DNA of 64,000 bases, taken from the NCBI GenBank assembly GCA_963663665.2, contig CAXXKP010000010.1, positions 1 through 64,000 on the forward strand, in the 5' to 3' direction. A program made the position numbers and the translations under genes. Below, piece after piece: positions 34,866-43,043 of the stretch; the first letter of the stretch is position 1, and each line of letters begins with the position of its first letter. This DNA is from SABI01 sp963663665 (GTDB lineage: Bacteria > Spirochaetota > Spirochaetia > Sphaerochaetales > Sphaerochaetaceae). The notes under the pieces are model-generated. The model had not been told where the DNA came from, ran no database searches, and saw only the letters and a list, made by a program, of their open reading frames with translations.

Positions 34866-35987
34866 ATGAACAAGAGGATTTATCTCTCATCCCCAACCAT
34901 GCATGGTCTGGAGATGAAGTACATACAGGAAGCGTTTGACACCAACTGGGTAGCTCCTCTTGGCAAGAATGTCGATGAGTTTGAGAAGGAGATGGCTGAA
35001 TACATCGGTGTGAAGCATGCGGCAGCATTGATCAGTGGAACCAGCGCTCTCCACCTTGCTATCAAGCTCTGTGGAGTGAAGCCGGGCGACATAGTCATCT
35101 GCAGCGATCTTACCTTCTCTGCGACGGTCAATCCCGTCTCATACGAAGGCGGTATTCAGGTTTTCGTTGACAGCGAATATGATACCTGGAATATGGATCC
35201 AAGAGCGTTGGAGAGTGCTCTTACGAAGTATCCACAATCTAAGGCAGTCCTTGTTGCTCATCTCTATGGCACCCCAGCAAAGATGGATGAGATACTAGCT
35301 TTGTGTGAGCAATATAACATTCCATTGATCGAGGATGCAGCTGAGAGCCTTGGTGCAACCTACAAGGAAAGGCAGACTGGAACGTTTGGAAAATATAGTG
35401 CTCTCTCGTATAACGGCAATAAAATCATCACAACAAGTGGTGGTGGCATGTTTCTTTCGGATGATGAAGAGGCAGTAAAGAAAGTACGATTCTGGGCAAC
35501 CCAGTCTAGAGATCCCGCTCCCCATTACCAACATAGTGAGATTGGCTACAACTACCGCATGAGCAACATAGTTGCGGGTATCGGTAGAGGCCAGTTTGTC
35601 TATCTTAATGAGCATATCCAAAAAAAGAGCCAGATTTATGAAACCTATAAGCAGGCTTTTAGGGATCTGCCTGTTTCTATGAATCCCTATGGTAAAGACA
35701 GCGAGCCAAACTTCTGGCTTTCTTGTATGTTGATTGATAAAGATTGTCCAGTTACTCCTACCCAAATACGAGAAGCCTTGGAGAAAGAGGACATAGAGAG
35801 CAGACCGATTTGGAAGCCGATGCATATGCAGCCAGTGTTTGAAGGACACGATTTTATATCAATTGATAATGCCAATGATGTAGGAGCAAAGGTTTTTTCA
35901 AAGGGATTGTGTTTGCCGAGTGATGTGAAGATAACAAAAGAAGAGCAAGAGAGAGTTATTAATATAGTTAAAGGCTTTTTCAAGTAA
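34866..35987 (+). CDS. DegT/DnrJ/EryC1 family sugar aminotransferase
   Basis: The 373-residue PLP enzyme is of the nucleotide-sugar aminotransferase family (PglE/LegC-like). Visible are SGTSALHLAIKLCGVKPGD, IEDAAESLGATYKERQTGTFGKYSALSYNGNKIITTSGGG (with the PLP lysine in NGNK), NYRMSNIVAGIG, and RPIWKPMHMQP near the end. It transfers an amino group to a 4-keto or 3-keto UDP-sugar. A PglC-like transferase follows two bases later, suggesting that an amino-dideoxy sugar starts the glycan. A matching 4,6-dehydratase is not in the window. Composition falls towards the AT-rich backbone along this gene. Confidence 0.9.
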   Translation: MNKRIYLSSPTMHGLEMKYIQEAFDTNWVAPLGKNVDEFEKEMAEYIGVKHAAALISGTSALHLAIKLCGVKPGDIVICSDLTFSATVNPVSYEGGIQVFVDSEYDTWNMDPRALESALTKYPQSKAVLVAHLYGTPAKMDEILALCEQYNIPLIEDAAESLGATYKERQTGTFGKYSALSYNGNKIITTSGGGMFLSDDEEAVKKVRFWATQSRDPAPHYQHSEIGYNYRMSNIVAGIGRGQFVYLNEHIQKKSQIYETYKQAFRDLPVSMNPYGKDSEPNFWLSCMLIDKDCPVTPTQIREALEKEDIESRPIWKPMHMQPVFEGHDFISIDNANDVGAKVFSKGLCLPSDVKITKEEQERVINIVKGFFK

Positions 35988-35988
35988 T

Positions 35989-36594
35989 ATGTATAGGAAG
36001 TACTTCAAGAGACCATTTGATTTTGTCTGTTCTCTATTGGCACTAATTGTGCTTTCACCGGTACTTCTTATCACTGCCCTACTAGTAAGGATCAAACTAG
36101 GCTCTCCAGTCATTTTCAAACAGAAGCGTCCTGGTCTTCATGAGAAGATATTTACCCTATATAAATTCAGGACCATGACCGACCAAAAAGATAAACAAGG
36201 CAACTTACTTCCTGATGAGATACGACTTACCAAGTTTGGAAAAATGCTCAGATCAACCAGTCTTGATGAGCTTCCAGAACTTTGGAATATTTTGGAAGGC
36301 GATATGAGTGTGGTAGGTCCGAGGCCACTGTTGACGATATATTTACCCCTCTATTCAGTTGAGCAACGAAAGAGACACAATGTACGTCCAGGTCTTACGG
36401 GATTAGCGCAAGTTAATGGAAGGAATGGAGTCAACTGGGAAAAGAAGTTCCAGCTCGATGTTGATTATACCAAGCACATTACTTTCTGGTCAGATATCAA
36501 GATCATCTTCCAGACAGCGGGAGATGTGTTTGGGCAAAAAGGTATTTCGAGTGCGACATCAGATACGATGGAAGAGTTTCTAGGAGGCTCATGA
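35989..36594 (+). CDS. Undecaprenyl-phosphate sugar-1-phosphate transferase (PglC-like)
   Basis: The 201-residue monotopic initiating transferase has an N-terminal reentrant hydrophobic segment (FDFVCSLLALIVLSPVLLITALLV). Catalytic blocks are GSPVIFKQKRPG, FTLYKFRTM, LRSTSLDELPELWNILEGDMSVVGPRPLL (the Asp-Glu pair lies in the SLDELPEL segment), and RPGLTGLAQVNGRN. It places the first sugar phosphate on the lipid carrier at the inner face of the membrane. The small size fits the PglC group rather than the larger WbaP group. It starts one base after the aminotransferase stop. Confidence 0.92.
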   Translation: MYRKYFKRPFDFVCSLLALIVLSPVLLITALLVRIKLGSPVIFKQKRPGLHEKIFTLYKFRTMTDQKDKQGNLLPDEIRLTKFGKMLRSTSLDELPELWNILEGDMSVVGPRPLLTIYLPLYSVEQRKRHNVRPGLTGLAQVNGRNGVNWEKKFQLDVDYTKHITFWSDIKIIFQTAGDVFGQKGISSATSDTMEEFLGGS

Positions 36595-36604
36595 CTAGAG
36601 GTCT

Positions 36605-37843
36605 ATGAAAACATTTGATGCTTCACTTTCAGGTAATAAACCACTAATTAGTATAATCGTTCCAATTTATGGTATTGAAAGATACTTAGGTATCTGTATT
36701 GAGAGTATTCTAAAGCAGATATATACAAATCTAGAAATTATTCTTGTTGATGATGGATCACCTGATCGTTGTTCAGAGATTTGTGATTTATATGCTCTGA
36801 AAGATAATCGTATCAAAGTAATTCATAAGAGCAACGGAGGTCTTGTTTCCGCAAGGAAAGCAGGATTAGTTGAATCTACTGGTACTTTTATTGGGTATGT
36901 AGATGGTGATGACTGGATAGAACCAGATTTTTATGAATCGCTTTATTCTGCAATGAATACTAATAATGCCGATCTAGTGATAGCTGGGCAGAGAAGGGAT
37001 CTGTTTGAAACAAGCACTCCTATACTGAATAATCTACCTCCTGGTTTGTACGTTGGCAATAAGCTTGAAGTATTGTATTCAAACATGCTTTCATTTGATT
37101 CTTTTTACAGATTGGGTGTTACTACCTATGTGTGGAACAAGCTGTTTAGAAGCCCACAAATCAAGCGCTATCAATTTCAAGTTGATGATCGAATTACAAT
37201 AGGTGAAGATGCCGCCGTAGTGTATCCCTTGATGTTATCCTGTGAACGAATTGTGATTACAGATAATTGTGGATATCACTATAGACAAAGAGAAGATTCG
37301 ATGCTGAAGAAAAGTCTTCCGTTTTCTCAGGATGTAGTAAAATTACGAGTCTTATTTGAGCATCTCAATAAGTATTTTCATGATGACAGTGATCGTTATA
37401 ATCTACCAAAGCAAATCTGTGACTTTCTTTTAAGCATTTGTATTATTCGTTCTGGTGGAATAGTAATAAATCAGGAAAATGGTTATTCCCCATATAATAG
37501 AGATATTTCTGGCAAGGATATCGTCGTATTCAGTGCTGGCACATTTGGACAACAGCTTATCAATCGAATTAAAGAATATTCATATTGCAATATTATTGCA
37601 TGGGTGGATGATGACTATTGGGAATACAGAAGGTGCTGTTTGAATGTTGATGAAGTTGAAAGTATTCTTAAGCTAAGTTTTGATTATATAGTAATAGCAA
37701 CTGTTGATAATGTATTGAGTAAGAGTATTTTCTCACGATTGATGGCAATGAACATTGATCCAAGAAAAATACTTGCTGTTGAATGTTCAGAGAATATTCG
37801 GGAAACAGTGTTATCAATGTATTTGGAAAACAAGAAGGTGTAA
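36605..37843 (+). CDS. Family 2 glycosyltransferase with C-terminal Rossmann-like extension
   Basis: The protein has 412 residues. Residues about 15-230 are a GT-A transferase: ISIIVPIYGIERYLGICIESILKQIYTNLEIILVDDGSPDRC and GYVDGDDWIEPDFYESL (DxD). Residues about 300-400 form a small Rossmann-like unit, DIVVFSAGTFGQQLINRIKEY with DDDYW and DYIVIATVDN, as found appended to some capsule glycosyl- or phosphotransferases. The extension is not needed for catalysis in ordinary GT2 enzymes. It adds a sugar to the lipid-linked intermediate. Confidence 0.85.
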   Translation: MKTFDASLSGNKPLISIIVPIYGIERYLGICIESILKQIYTNLEIILVDDGSPDRCSEICDLYALKDNRIKVIHKSNGGLVSARKAGLVESTGTFIGYVDGDDWIEPDFYESLYSAMNTNNADLVIAGQRRDLFETSTPILNNLPPGLYVGNKLEVLYSNMLSFDSFYRLGVTTYVWNKLFRSPQIKRYQFQVDDRITIGEDAAVVYPLMLSCERIVITDNCGYHYRQREDSMLKKSLPFSQDVVKLRVLFEHLNKYFHDDSDRYNLPKQICDFLLSICIIRSGGIVINQENGYSPYNRDISGKDIVVFSAGTFGQQLINRIKEYSYCNIIAWVDDDYWEYRRCCLNVDEVESILKLSFDYIVIATVDNVLSKSIFSRLMAMNIDPRKILAVECSENIRETVLSMYLENKKV

Positions 37844-37858
37844 GGCTAAAATTTTGAA

Positions 37859-38635
37859 ATGAAACCATTTTACCTGACAATTAAAACTGCCTCACTAGGG
37901 AAAACTCATCTGTTCTCGATTGGTCAAGCGGGATACATAATTAAGAGTAAAGATGGATGCTTATTAGGTCTGGATTTATATCTTTCAGATTGTGTTGAGC
38001 GTGTTGAAGGCCATGTTGGTTTTAAAAGACTACTCCCAAAGTTGATGTATCCATTCGAGCTAGAATTTGACTATCTTATTGCAACCCATCCTCACTATGA
38101 TCATTTTGATATGGATTCAATTCCTCTGTTAATGTCCAATAAGCGAACAGTCTTATTTGCATCAATCCGATGCAGGGCTGAATTAGAACGTCTGCAAATG
38201 CAAAATTCCAATGTTAGTTATGTAATTCCTGGGAACATACATTCAGTTGGAAGCTTTAAACTAGATTTTGTCAATTGCGACCATGGTTCAGGAGCACCTG
38301 ATGCTGTTGGCGTAGTTGTAACTGTCGATGATAAGCGAATACTCTTTACTGGGGATACGTGTTTACGACTTGATCGAGTTGGAGAATACATAGAGAAAGG
38401 TCCATTGGATGTCTTGATAGCCCCCATCAATGGAGCGTACGGAAATCTTAGCGAAAGGGATTGTGCAATCTTAAGCAATAACATTAAGCCGAAGCTTACG
38501 ATTCCAAGCCACTATGGGATGTTTGCTTCTCATGGGGGAAGTCTCGCTGATTTCATAACAATAATGAATAACGAATATCCATATTTACAATATCGCATCA
38601 TGTGCCAAGGTGAGCAATATACATTTAATAAGTAG
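37859..38635 (+). CDS. MBL-fold metallohydrolase (UlaG-like)
   Basis: The 258-residue cytoplasmic hydrolase has the metallo-beta-lactamase fold. The metal motif is THPHYDHFDMD, the central strand segment VNCDHGSGAPDAVGVVVTV is followed by ILFTGDT with the bridging aspartate, and TIPSHYGMF supplies the last histidine. The closest named relatives are lactonases such as UlaG. Here it lies inside the polysaccharide operon, directly before an ATP-grasp ligase and an SDR. A lactone or ester intermediate of an unusual glycan substituent is a plausible target, not demonstrated. Confidence 0.8.
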   Translation: MKPFYLTIKTASLGKTHLFSIGQAGYIIKSKDGCLLGLDLYLSDCVERVEGHVGFKRLLPKLMYPFELEFDYLIATHPHYDHFDMDSIPLLMSNKRTVLFASIRCRAELERLQMQNSNVSYVIPGNIHSVGSFKLDFVNCDHGSGAPDAVGVVVTVDDKRILFTGDTCLRLDRVGEYIEKGPLDVLIAPINGAYGNLSERDCAILSNNIKPKLTIPSHYGMFASHGGSLADFITIMNNEYPYLQYRIMCQGEQYTFNK

Positions 38636-38653
38636 TAGGAGTAGGAGAATACT

Positions 38654-39943
38654 ATGAATAAAGAATTTTTAGGTAAGAAACTGTTAATACTTGGAGGAAA
38701 TCCTGAAACTTCAGCTTTGGTGAAGCTTGCGAATGATATAGGAATTATGACAATAGTAACAAGTGCAAGACATACTGATGATGCAAAAAAATATGCTTGG
38801 AAAAGTTTTGATGTCGATGGTATGGATGTTCCAGGAGTAATTGCACTAGCAAAAGAGGAAGCTGTTGATGGGGTTCTTGTCGGTGTTGCAGATATTCTTG
38901 TCCCCTCATATTGCAAAATCTGTAATGCATTGGATTTCCCCTGTTATGCCACACAACATATTGTTGATGTATTTGCATATAAGGATGTATTCAAGGCAAC
39001 TTGTGAGCATTATGGGATTCATGGAATTCCAGAATTCTATCTTGATGCAGATATGAAAACTGAAGACATTGAAAAAATCAATTTTCCAGTAATGGTGAAG
39101 CCTGTAGATAATGGTGGTGGTGTTGGGATGACTGTTTGTTACAGTAAAGAAGACCTGCCCTTTGGTGTCCAAAAAGCATTGGATGCCTCCAAGAAGAAAC
39201 GTTTTATTGTTGAGAAATACATGCAATGTGAAGATATGGGGATGTACTATACATTTAAAGATGGAATTTGTAGTGCTTCCTGTATCTATGATCGTTATAC
39301 CACAGATGAGCAACCTGGCTTGAGCCGGGTCTGTTTGGGCGGTATCTATCCTTCAAAACATATTGAACGTTACTTTGAACGCATGCATAACAATGCTTGC
39401 CGAATGTTTAAGGATATCGGTATTAAAAATGGTGTTTTAATGTTGTCTGCTTTCTTTGAAGATGGAGAATTCTATGTATATGATACCGGATTCCGTCTTC
39501 AGGGGGAGGCTCCCCATCTCTTAATAAAAGCGATTCATGGATTTGACCAAAGTGAAATGCTTATCCGTTTTGCATTGACTGGTTCTGAAGGTGATTTGGA
39601 TCTGCTCAAGGCTGATGATACCTATCTCAGGGGCAAACATGCTGCTACTTTATGGTTCTTGCTTAGGAAAGGAACAATAGGCAAAATTGAAGGGATTGAA
39701 GGACTTGATAATGATTGTAGGGTCATCGCTAATGTGCAACGTCTGTTCGAAGGAGATGTTGTTCCTGAAGAATGGATTGGAAATGAGAAACAAGTATTCA
39801 CGAGATTGTATCTAGTTTGTGATTCTCAGGAATTGCTAGCAGATGCCCTTTTTGAATATATGGGAAAAATTAAAGTATTTGACTCCGAAGGGAATGACAT
39901 GTTACTTACGGGTTTCAATGTAACAAAAGCATTGGAGTTGTAA
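38654..39943 (+). CDS. ATP-grasp family ligase
   Basis: The 429-residue enzyme resembles the carbamoyl-phosphate synthase/PurK-type ATP-grasp family. KLLILGGNPETSALVKLA is the N-terminal Rossmann part and VFAYKDVFKATCEHYGI follows. FPVMVKPVDNGGGVGMTVC is the ATP-lysine and glycine loop, FIVEKYM the adenine-binding strand, and FYVYDTGFRLQGEAP holds the metal ligands. It should activate a carboxylate and join it to an amine or hydroxyl. AGGAG precedes the start. It is the middle member of an MBL/ATP-grasp/SDR trio. Confidence 0.82.
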   Translation: MNKEFLGKKLLILGGNPETSALVKLANDIGIMTIVTSARHTDDAKKYAWKSFDVDGMDVPGVIALAKEEAVDGVLVGVADILVPSYCKICNALDFPCYATQHIVDVFAYKDVFKATCEHYGIHGIPEFYLDADMKTEDIEKINFPVMVKPVDNGGGVGMTVCYSKEDLPFGVQKALDASKKKRFIVEKYMQCEDMGMYYTFKDGICSASCIYDRYTTDEQPGLSRVCLGGIYPSKHIERYFERMHNNACRMFKDIGIKNGVLMLSAFFEDGEFYVYDTGFRLQGEAPHLLIKAIHGFDQSEMLIRFALTGSEGDLDLLKADDTYLRGKHAATLWFLLRKGTIGKIEGIEGLDNDCRVIANVQRLFEGDVVPEEWIGNEKQVFTRLYLVCDSQELLADALFEYMGKIKVFDSEGNDMLLTGFNVTKALEL

Positions 39944-39944
39944 A

Positions 39945-40715
39945 ATGCCAGATAATAGATTGCATGGAAAAGTAATTGTTGTTTCTGGTGGTACTTCTGG
40001 AGTTGGAAAAACAATATGTGAAGAATATGCTCGTGAAGGAGCCCGTGTGGTAATTGGCGGTAGGAATGAAGATGCAGCTTTAAAATCTATACGACTAATG
40101 AAAACCTTTGGGGGTGAAGGAATATTTGTCCACACAGAACTCGAGGAAGTCAGTGATTGTGAAAAGTTGTTCAATGAAGCTATTAGAAAGTATGGCAAAA
40201 TTGATGGCTTTTTCAATTATGCTGGTATTACTCCTGTTTCTCCTTTGGATACCTGTGATGAAGATACGTTCAACAAAGTAATGAATATTAACTTCCGAGC
40301 TGCTTTTTTTTGTTGCCAACAAGCAATCAAGTATATGAGACAGAATTGCGGAGGCAGTATAGTACTTACTGGTTCTGCTCATGCTTGGGGAGGCCAAAAG
40401 GATCGGGCGGCGTATGCATGTTCCAAGGGAGTACTTCTTACCCTGATGGAGCATATTGCTCACAATTATGCTTCAGAAAACATAAGGTGTAATTATCTCA
40501 CTTTAGGATGGACTCCAACAGAAGGTGAAGTAAACCTTAGGAAAACCCAAGGTGAAACAGAAGCCGAACTTAGGAAAAGAGCAGCCGCTGTTCTACCAAT
40601 GGGAAGGATGCTTGAAAGAACTGACTATGTTGAGGGTTTGATTTACTTAATGTCTGATGCTTCAGCAATGATGACGGGAAGTACATTTAGGATAACGGCG
40701 GGGGAGTATATTTAG
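39945..40715 (+). CDS. Short-chain dehydrogenase/reductase of the polysaccharide locus
   Basis: The 256-residue classical SDR starts one base after the ATP-grasp stop. The cofactor motif is VVSGGTSGVGKTI. FNYAGITP replaces the usual NNAG (Asn-Tyr-Ala-Gly). The catalytic residues lie in VLTGSAHAWGGQKDRAAYACSKG (Ser, Tyr, Lys). The altered NNAG is a small oddity. It is probably an oxidoreductase acting on a glycan building block or its substituent made together with the two upstream genes. Confidence 0.85.
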   Translation: MPDNRLHGKVIVVSGGTSGVGKTICEEYAREGARVVIGGRNEDAALKSIRLMKTFGGEGIFVHTELEEVSDCEKLFNEAIRKYGKIDGFFNYAGITPVSPLDTCDEDTFNKVMNINFRAAFFCCQQAIKYMRQNCGGSIVLTGSAHAWGGQKDRAAYACSKGVLLTLMEHIAHNYASENIRCNYLTLGWTPTEGEVNLRKTQGETEAELRKRAAAVLPMGRMLERTDYVEGLIYLMSDASAMMTGSTFRITAGEYI

Positions 40716-40723
40716 GAAATAAG

Positions 40724-41623
40724 ATGAGTAGTATTCCAAAGGATTATCTCAAAGAGGAAATTCGAAATGATTTTCTCGTTACAACAATGAGAAAGAAAGT
40801 ATGGCAGAAAGAAATTGGATGTTTTGAGCAATTTCAAAGAATTTGTGATAAGTATAATCTAAAATATTTTGCATTTGCAGGTACTCTTTTAGGTGCTGTT
40901 CGTCACCAAGGTTTTATCCCGTGGGATGATGATATGGATTTGATGATGCCTAGAAGAGATTATGAGATTTTCCTTAGTGTTGCTAACAATGAACTAAGAC
41001 AACCATATGTATTACAATGTCATTTACAAGAGGACGACTTTTATTGTGGCTTTTCGAGAATTCGAGATTCAAATACCACAGCACTTATTCCAGGGCAATG
41101 GTCACCTAGAACAAATATTAATCATGGGATATTTATTGATATTTTCCCTTTTGACTCATTACCAGACAATTGGATTCTTCGCAATTTTCACGCTATTGTT
41201 GGGAAAGCACTAAGCGTGATTTGTAATGGAAAGATGTTTGATTTATCTTTAAAACCAAAAAACTTGAAGCAATGGATAATCAATTTTTGTAGAATGATAC
41301 TACGAATTATCCCAGTGCGGTTAGCAGTTAAATGGCGTGACAATTGGATAAGCAAATATAATGATAAGAATCAAAAGCAGGTCGGACTCATTAGTATGTT
41401 TTATGGGTGTGAAAGATGGGTTTGGGATAAGCAAGATATAATAAATTCGAAATATGTTCCTTTTGAATACGCATCAATTAGCATACCTACAGGATTTGAT
41501 AATATACTAAAAAAAACTTATGGCGATTGGAAAGTCCCGATTAAAGGTGGGAGTCTGCATGAAGGAATATTCTTTGATCCTGATACTCCTTTTACTTGTT
41601 ATCTTAAGAATTATTGTCAATAA
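40724..41623 (+). CDS. LicD-family transferase, copy 1
   Basis: The 299-residue protein has the LicD signature YFAFAGTLLGAVRHQGFIPWDDDMDLMMPRRDYE, where the DDDMD aspartates bind metal, and later HGIFIDIFPFDSLPD. LicD proteins move phosphocholine from CDP-choline to surface glycans. In a locus that makes a CMP-activated phosphonate, transfer of hydroxyethylphosphonate is an attractive alternative. RBS AGGAAATAAG. A second, divergent LicD lies at 46562. Confidence 0.88.
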   Translation: MSSIPKDYLKEEIRNDFLVTTMRKKVWQKEIGCFEQFQRICDKYNLKYFAFAGTLLGAVRHQGFIPWDDDMDLMMPRRDYEIFLSVANNELRQPYVLQCHLQEDDFYCGFSRIRDSNTTALIPGQWSPRTNINHGIFIDIFPFDSLPDNWILRNFHAIVGKALSVICNGKMFDLSLKPKNLKQWIINFCRMILRIIPVRLAVKWRDNWISKYNDKNQKQVGLISMFYGCERWVWDKQDIINSKYVPFEYASISIPTGFDNILKKTYGDWKVPIKGGSLHEGIFFDPDTPFTCYLKNYCQ

Positions 41624-41625
41624 TT

Positions 41626-41745
41626 ATGGCTCAATCAAGAATCTTGTGGGATTCTCTCAGCCGCAAGGTTTCTGACATAGTATTTTCGGCTGACATCGAA
41701 CAGCTTGAGGAAGAAATTTGCGCTATCGAGATACCCATATACTAA
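41626..41745 (+). CDS. Small uncharacterised ORF, 39 residues
   Basis: It opens MAQSRILWDSLSRKVSDIVF and ends EICAIEIPIY. It lies in a 262-base gap between the LicD gene and a glycosyltransferase. There is no ribosome-binding site and no family recognised; the stretch has the look of debris from an inserted or replaced gene. The rest of the gap shows no feature. Confidence 0.25.
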   Translation: MAQSRILWDSLSRKVSDIVFSADIEQLEEEICAIEIPIY

Positions 41746-41885
41746 GACAAAGACAAAGACCTCCTCTTGGACAGGAAGCTCTCGATTGTATGTACATTGA
41801 CAGCTTTATCCAATTACAGAGGAAAAGTGATTGAGCATAGAAAAGAAACAAAATCTTGATTTGACAATAATTAAAAGGGAGTAAT

Positions 41886-43043
41886 GTGGAAAACAAATGT
41901 ATATCATGCAACAAGACTAATCGTCATGTTGCATTTTTAGTTAATTCCCTTAATGGTTTATTCTGTTTTAGGTTCGAACTAGTTCAAAGGCTAATTAGAG
42001 ATGGATATAGAGTGAGTATACTCGCCCCATCCAATGGAGTAGCGAAATTTTTTTCTGCTCTAGGATGTAACTTAATTAATATCAATGTAGAAAGGCGAGG
42101 AAAGAATCCTCTTCTTGATTTTAAAGTATTCTTGCAATACTTGGTTTTTATGATGAAACATAAACCTAACATTGTTTTAACTTATACAGTTAAGCCTAAC
42201 ATTTTCGGAGGCTTTGCTTGCAGAGTTCTGAATGTTCCACAAATATCTAACGTGACGGGGTTAGGGAATGCCGTGGAAAATCCTGGTTTTTTAGAGAATC
42301 TTGTTCTTATTCTATCAAAATTATCATTTACAAAGAATCAGATTATTTTCTTTCAAAATGTAAGTAATCTGAATTATTTTAAAATTAGAAATCTTGTGAA
42401 AAATGATCAGGTACGCTTGATTTCCGGTTCTGGTGTAAATTTACTACAATTTTGTTTTAAACCATTTCCTGTTGATAATTCTATCAAATTGATTTTTATT
42501 GGACGCATCATAAAAGAAAAGGGAATACTTGAGTTATTTGAAGCTATTTCTAGAATTAGAGAAAGATATTCTATTGTCACATGTGATATTGTAGGATATA
42601 TACAAGATTCGCAATTGAATTATGCTCTTGAAGCTTTTACATCTACTGGTTCAGGGAATTATCTTGGCTTGAGCAATAATATCCATGGATTGTTGAGTGA
42701 GTACCATGCAGTCGTGCTACCTTCATATCATGAAGGAATGTCTAACGTTCTGTTAGAAGCTGCAGCAACTGGTCGTCCTGTACTTACTTCAAATGTACCA
42801 GGTTGTCGTGAAACCTTTGATGAAGGAATCTCTGGATTTGGCTTCGAACCCCGTTCTGTAGATTCTCTAGTTCAAGCCATTGAGCGTTTTATTGCATTGC
42901 CCCACGAACAGAAAGCTGCAATGGGATTAGCTGGAAGAAAGAAGATGGAACGAGAGTTTGATCGTCAGATTGTTGTTGATGCTTATATGAGAGAAATTGA
43001 AAACATACTCGAAGAAAATAATAAGAAGGATAAGAAGAAATGA
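41886..43043 (+). CDS. Family 4 glycosyltransferase (PglA-like)
   Basis: The 385-residue GT-B transferase has a GTG start behind AAAAGGGAG. N-terminal acceptor domain: GYRVSILAPSNGVAKFFSALGCNLI, KPNIVLTYTVKPNIFGGFACRVLNVPQISNVTGLGNAVEN. C-terminal donor domain: KLIFIGRIIKEKGILELFEA and the EX7E-type PSYHEGMSNVLLEAAATGRPVLTSNVPGCRETF. It resembles PglA and related enzymes that add a second HexNAc to lipid-linked amino sugars. Its stop overlaps the next start (ATGA). Confidence 0.9.
   Translation: MENKCISCNKTNRHVAFLVNSLNGLFCFRFELVQRLIRDGYRVSILAPSNGVAKFFSALGCNLININVERRGKNPLLDFKVFLQYLVFMMKHKPNIVLTYTVKPNIFGGFACRVLNVPQISNVTGLGNAVENPGFLENLVLILSKLSFTKNQIIFFQNVSNLNYFKIRNLVKNDQVRLISGSGVNLLQFCFKPFPVDNSIKLIFIGRIIKEKGILELFEAISRIRERYSIVTCDIVGYIQDSQLNYALEAFTSTGSGNYLGLSNNIHGLLSEYHAVVLPSYHEGMSNVLLEAAATGRPVLTSNVPGCRETFDEGISGFGFEPRSVDSLVQAIERFIALPHEQKAAMGLAGRKKMEREFDRQIVVDAYMREIENILEENNKKDKKK

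Noticed and set aside
34866..35987. Aminotransferase as 2-aminoethylphosphonate transaminase completing an AEP pathway
   Set aside because: The protein is a DegT/DnrJ/EryC1 sugar aminotransferase by its NGNKIITTSGGG and NYRMSN blocks and is coupled to a PglC-like sugar transferase, not the class that forms aminoethylphosphonate.
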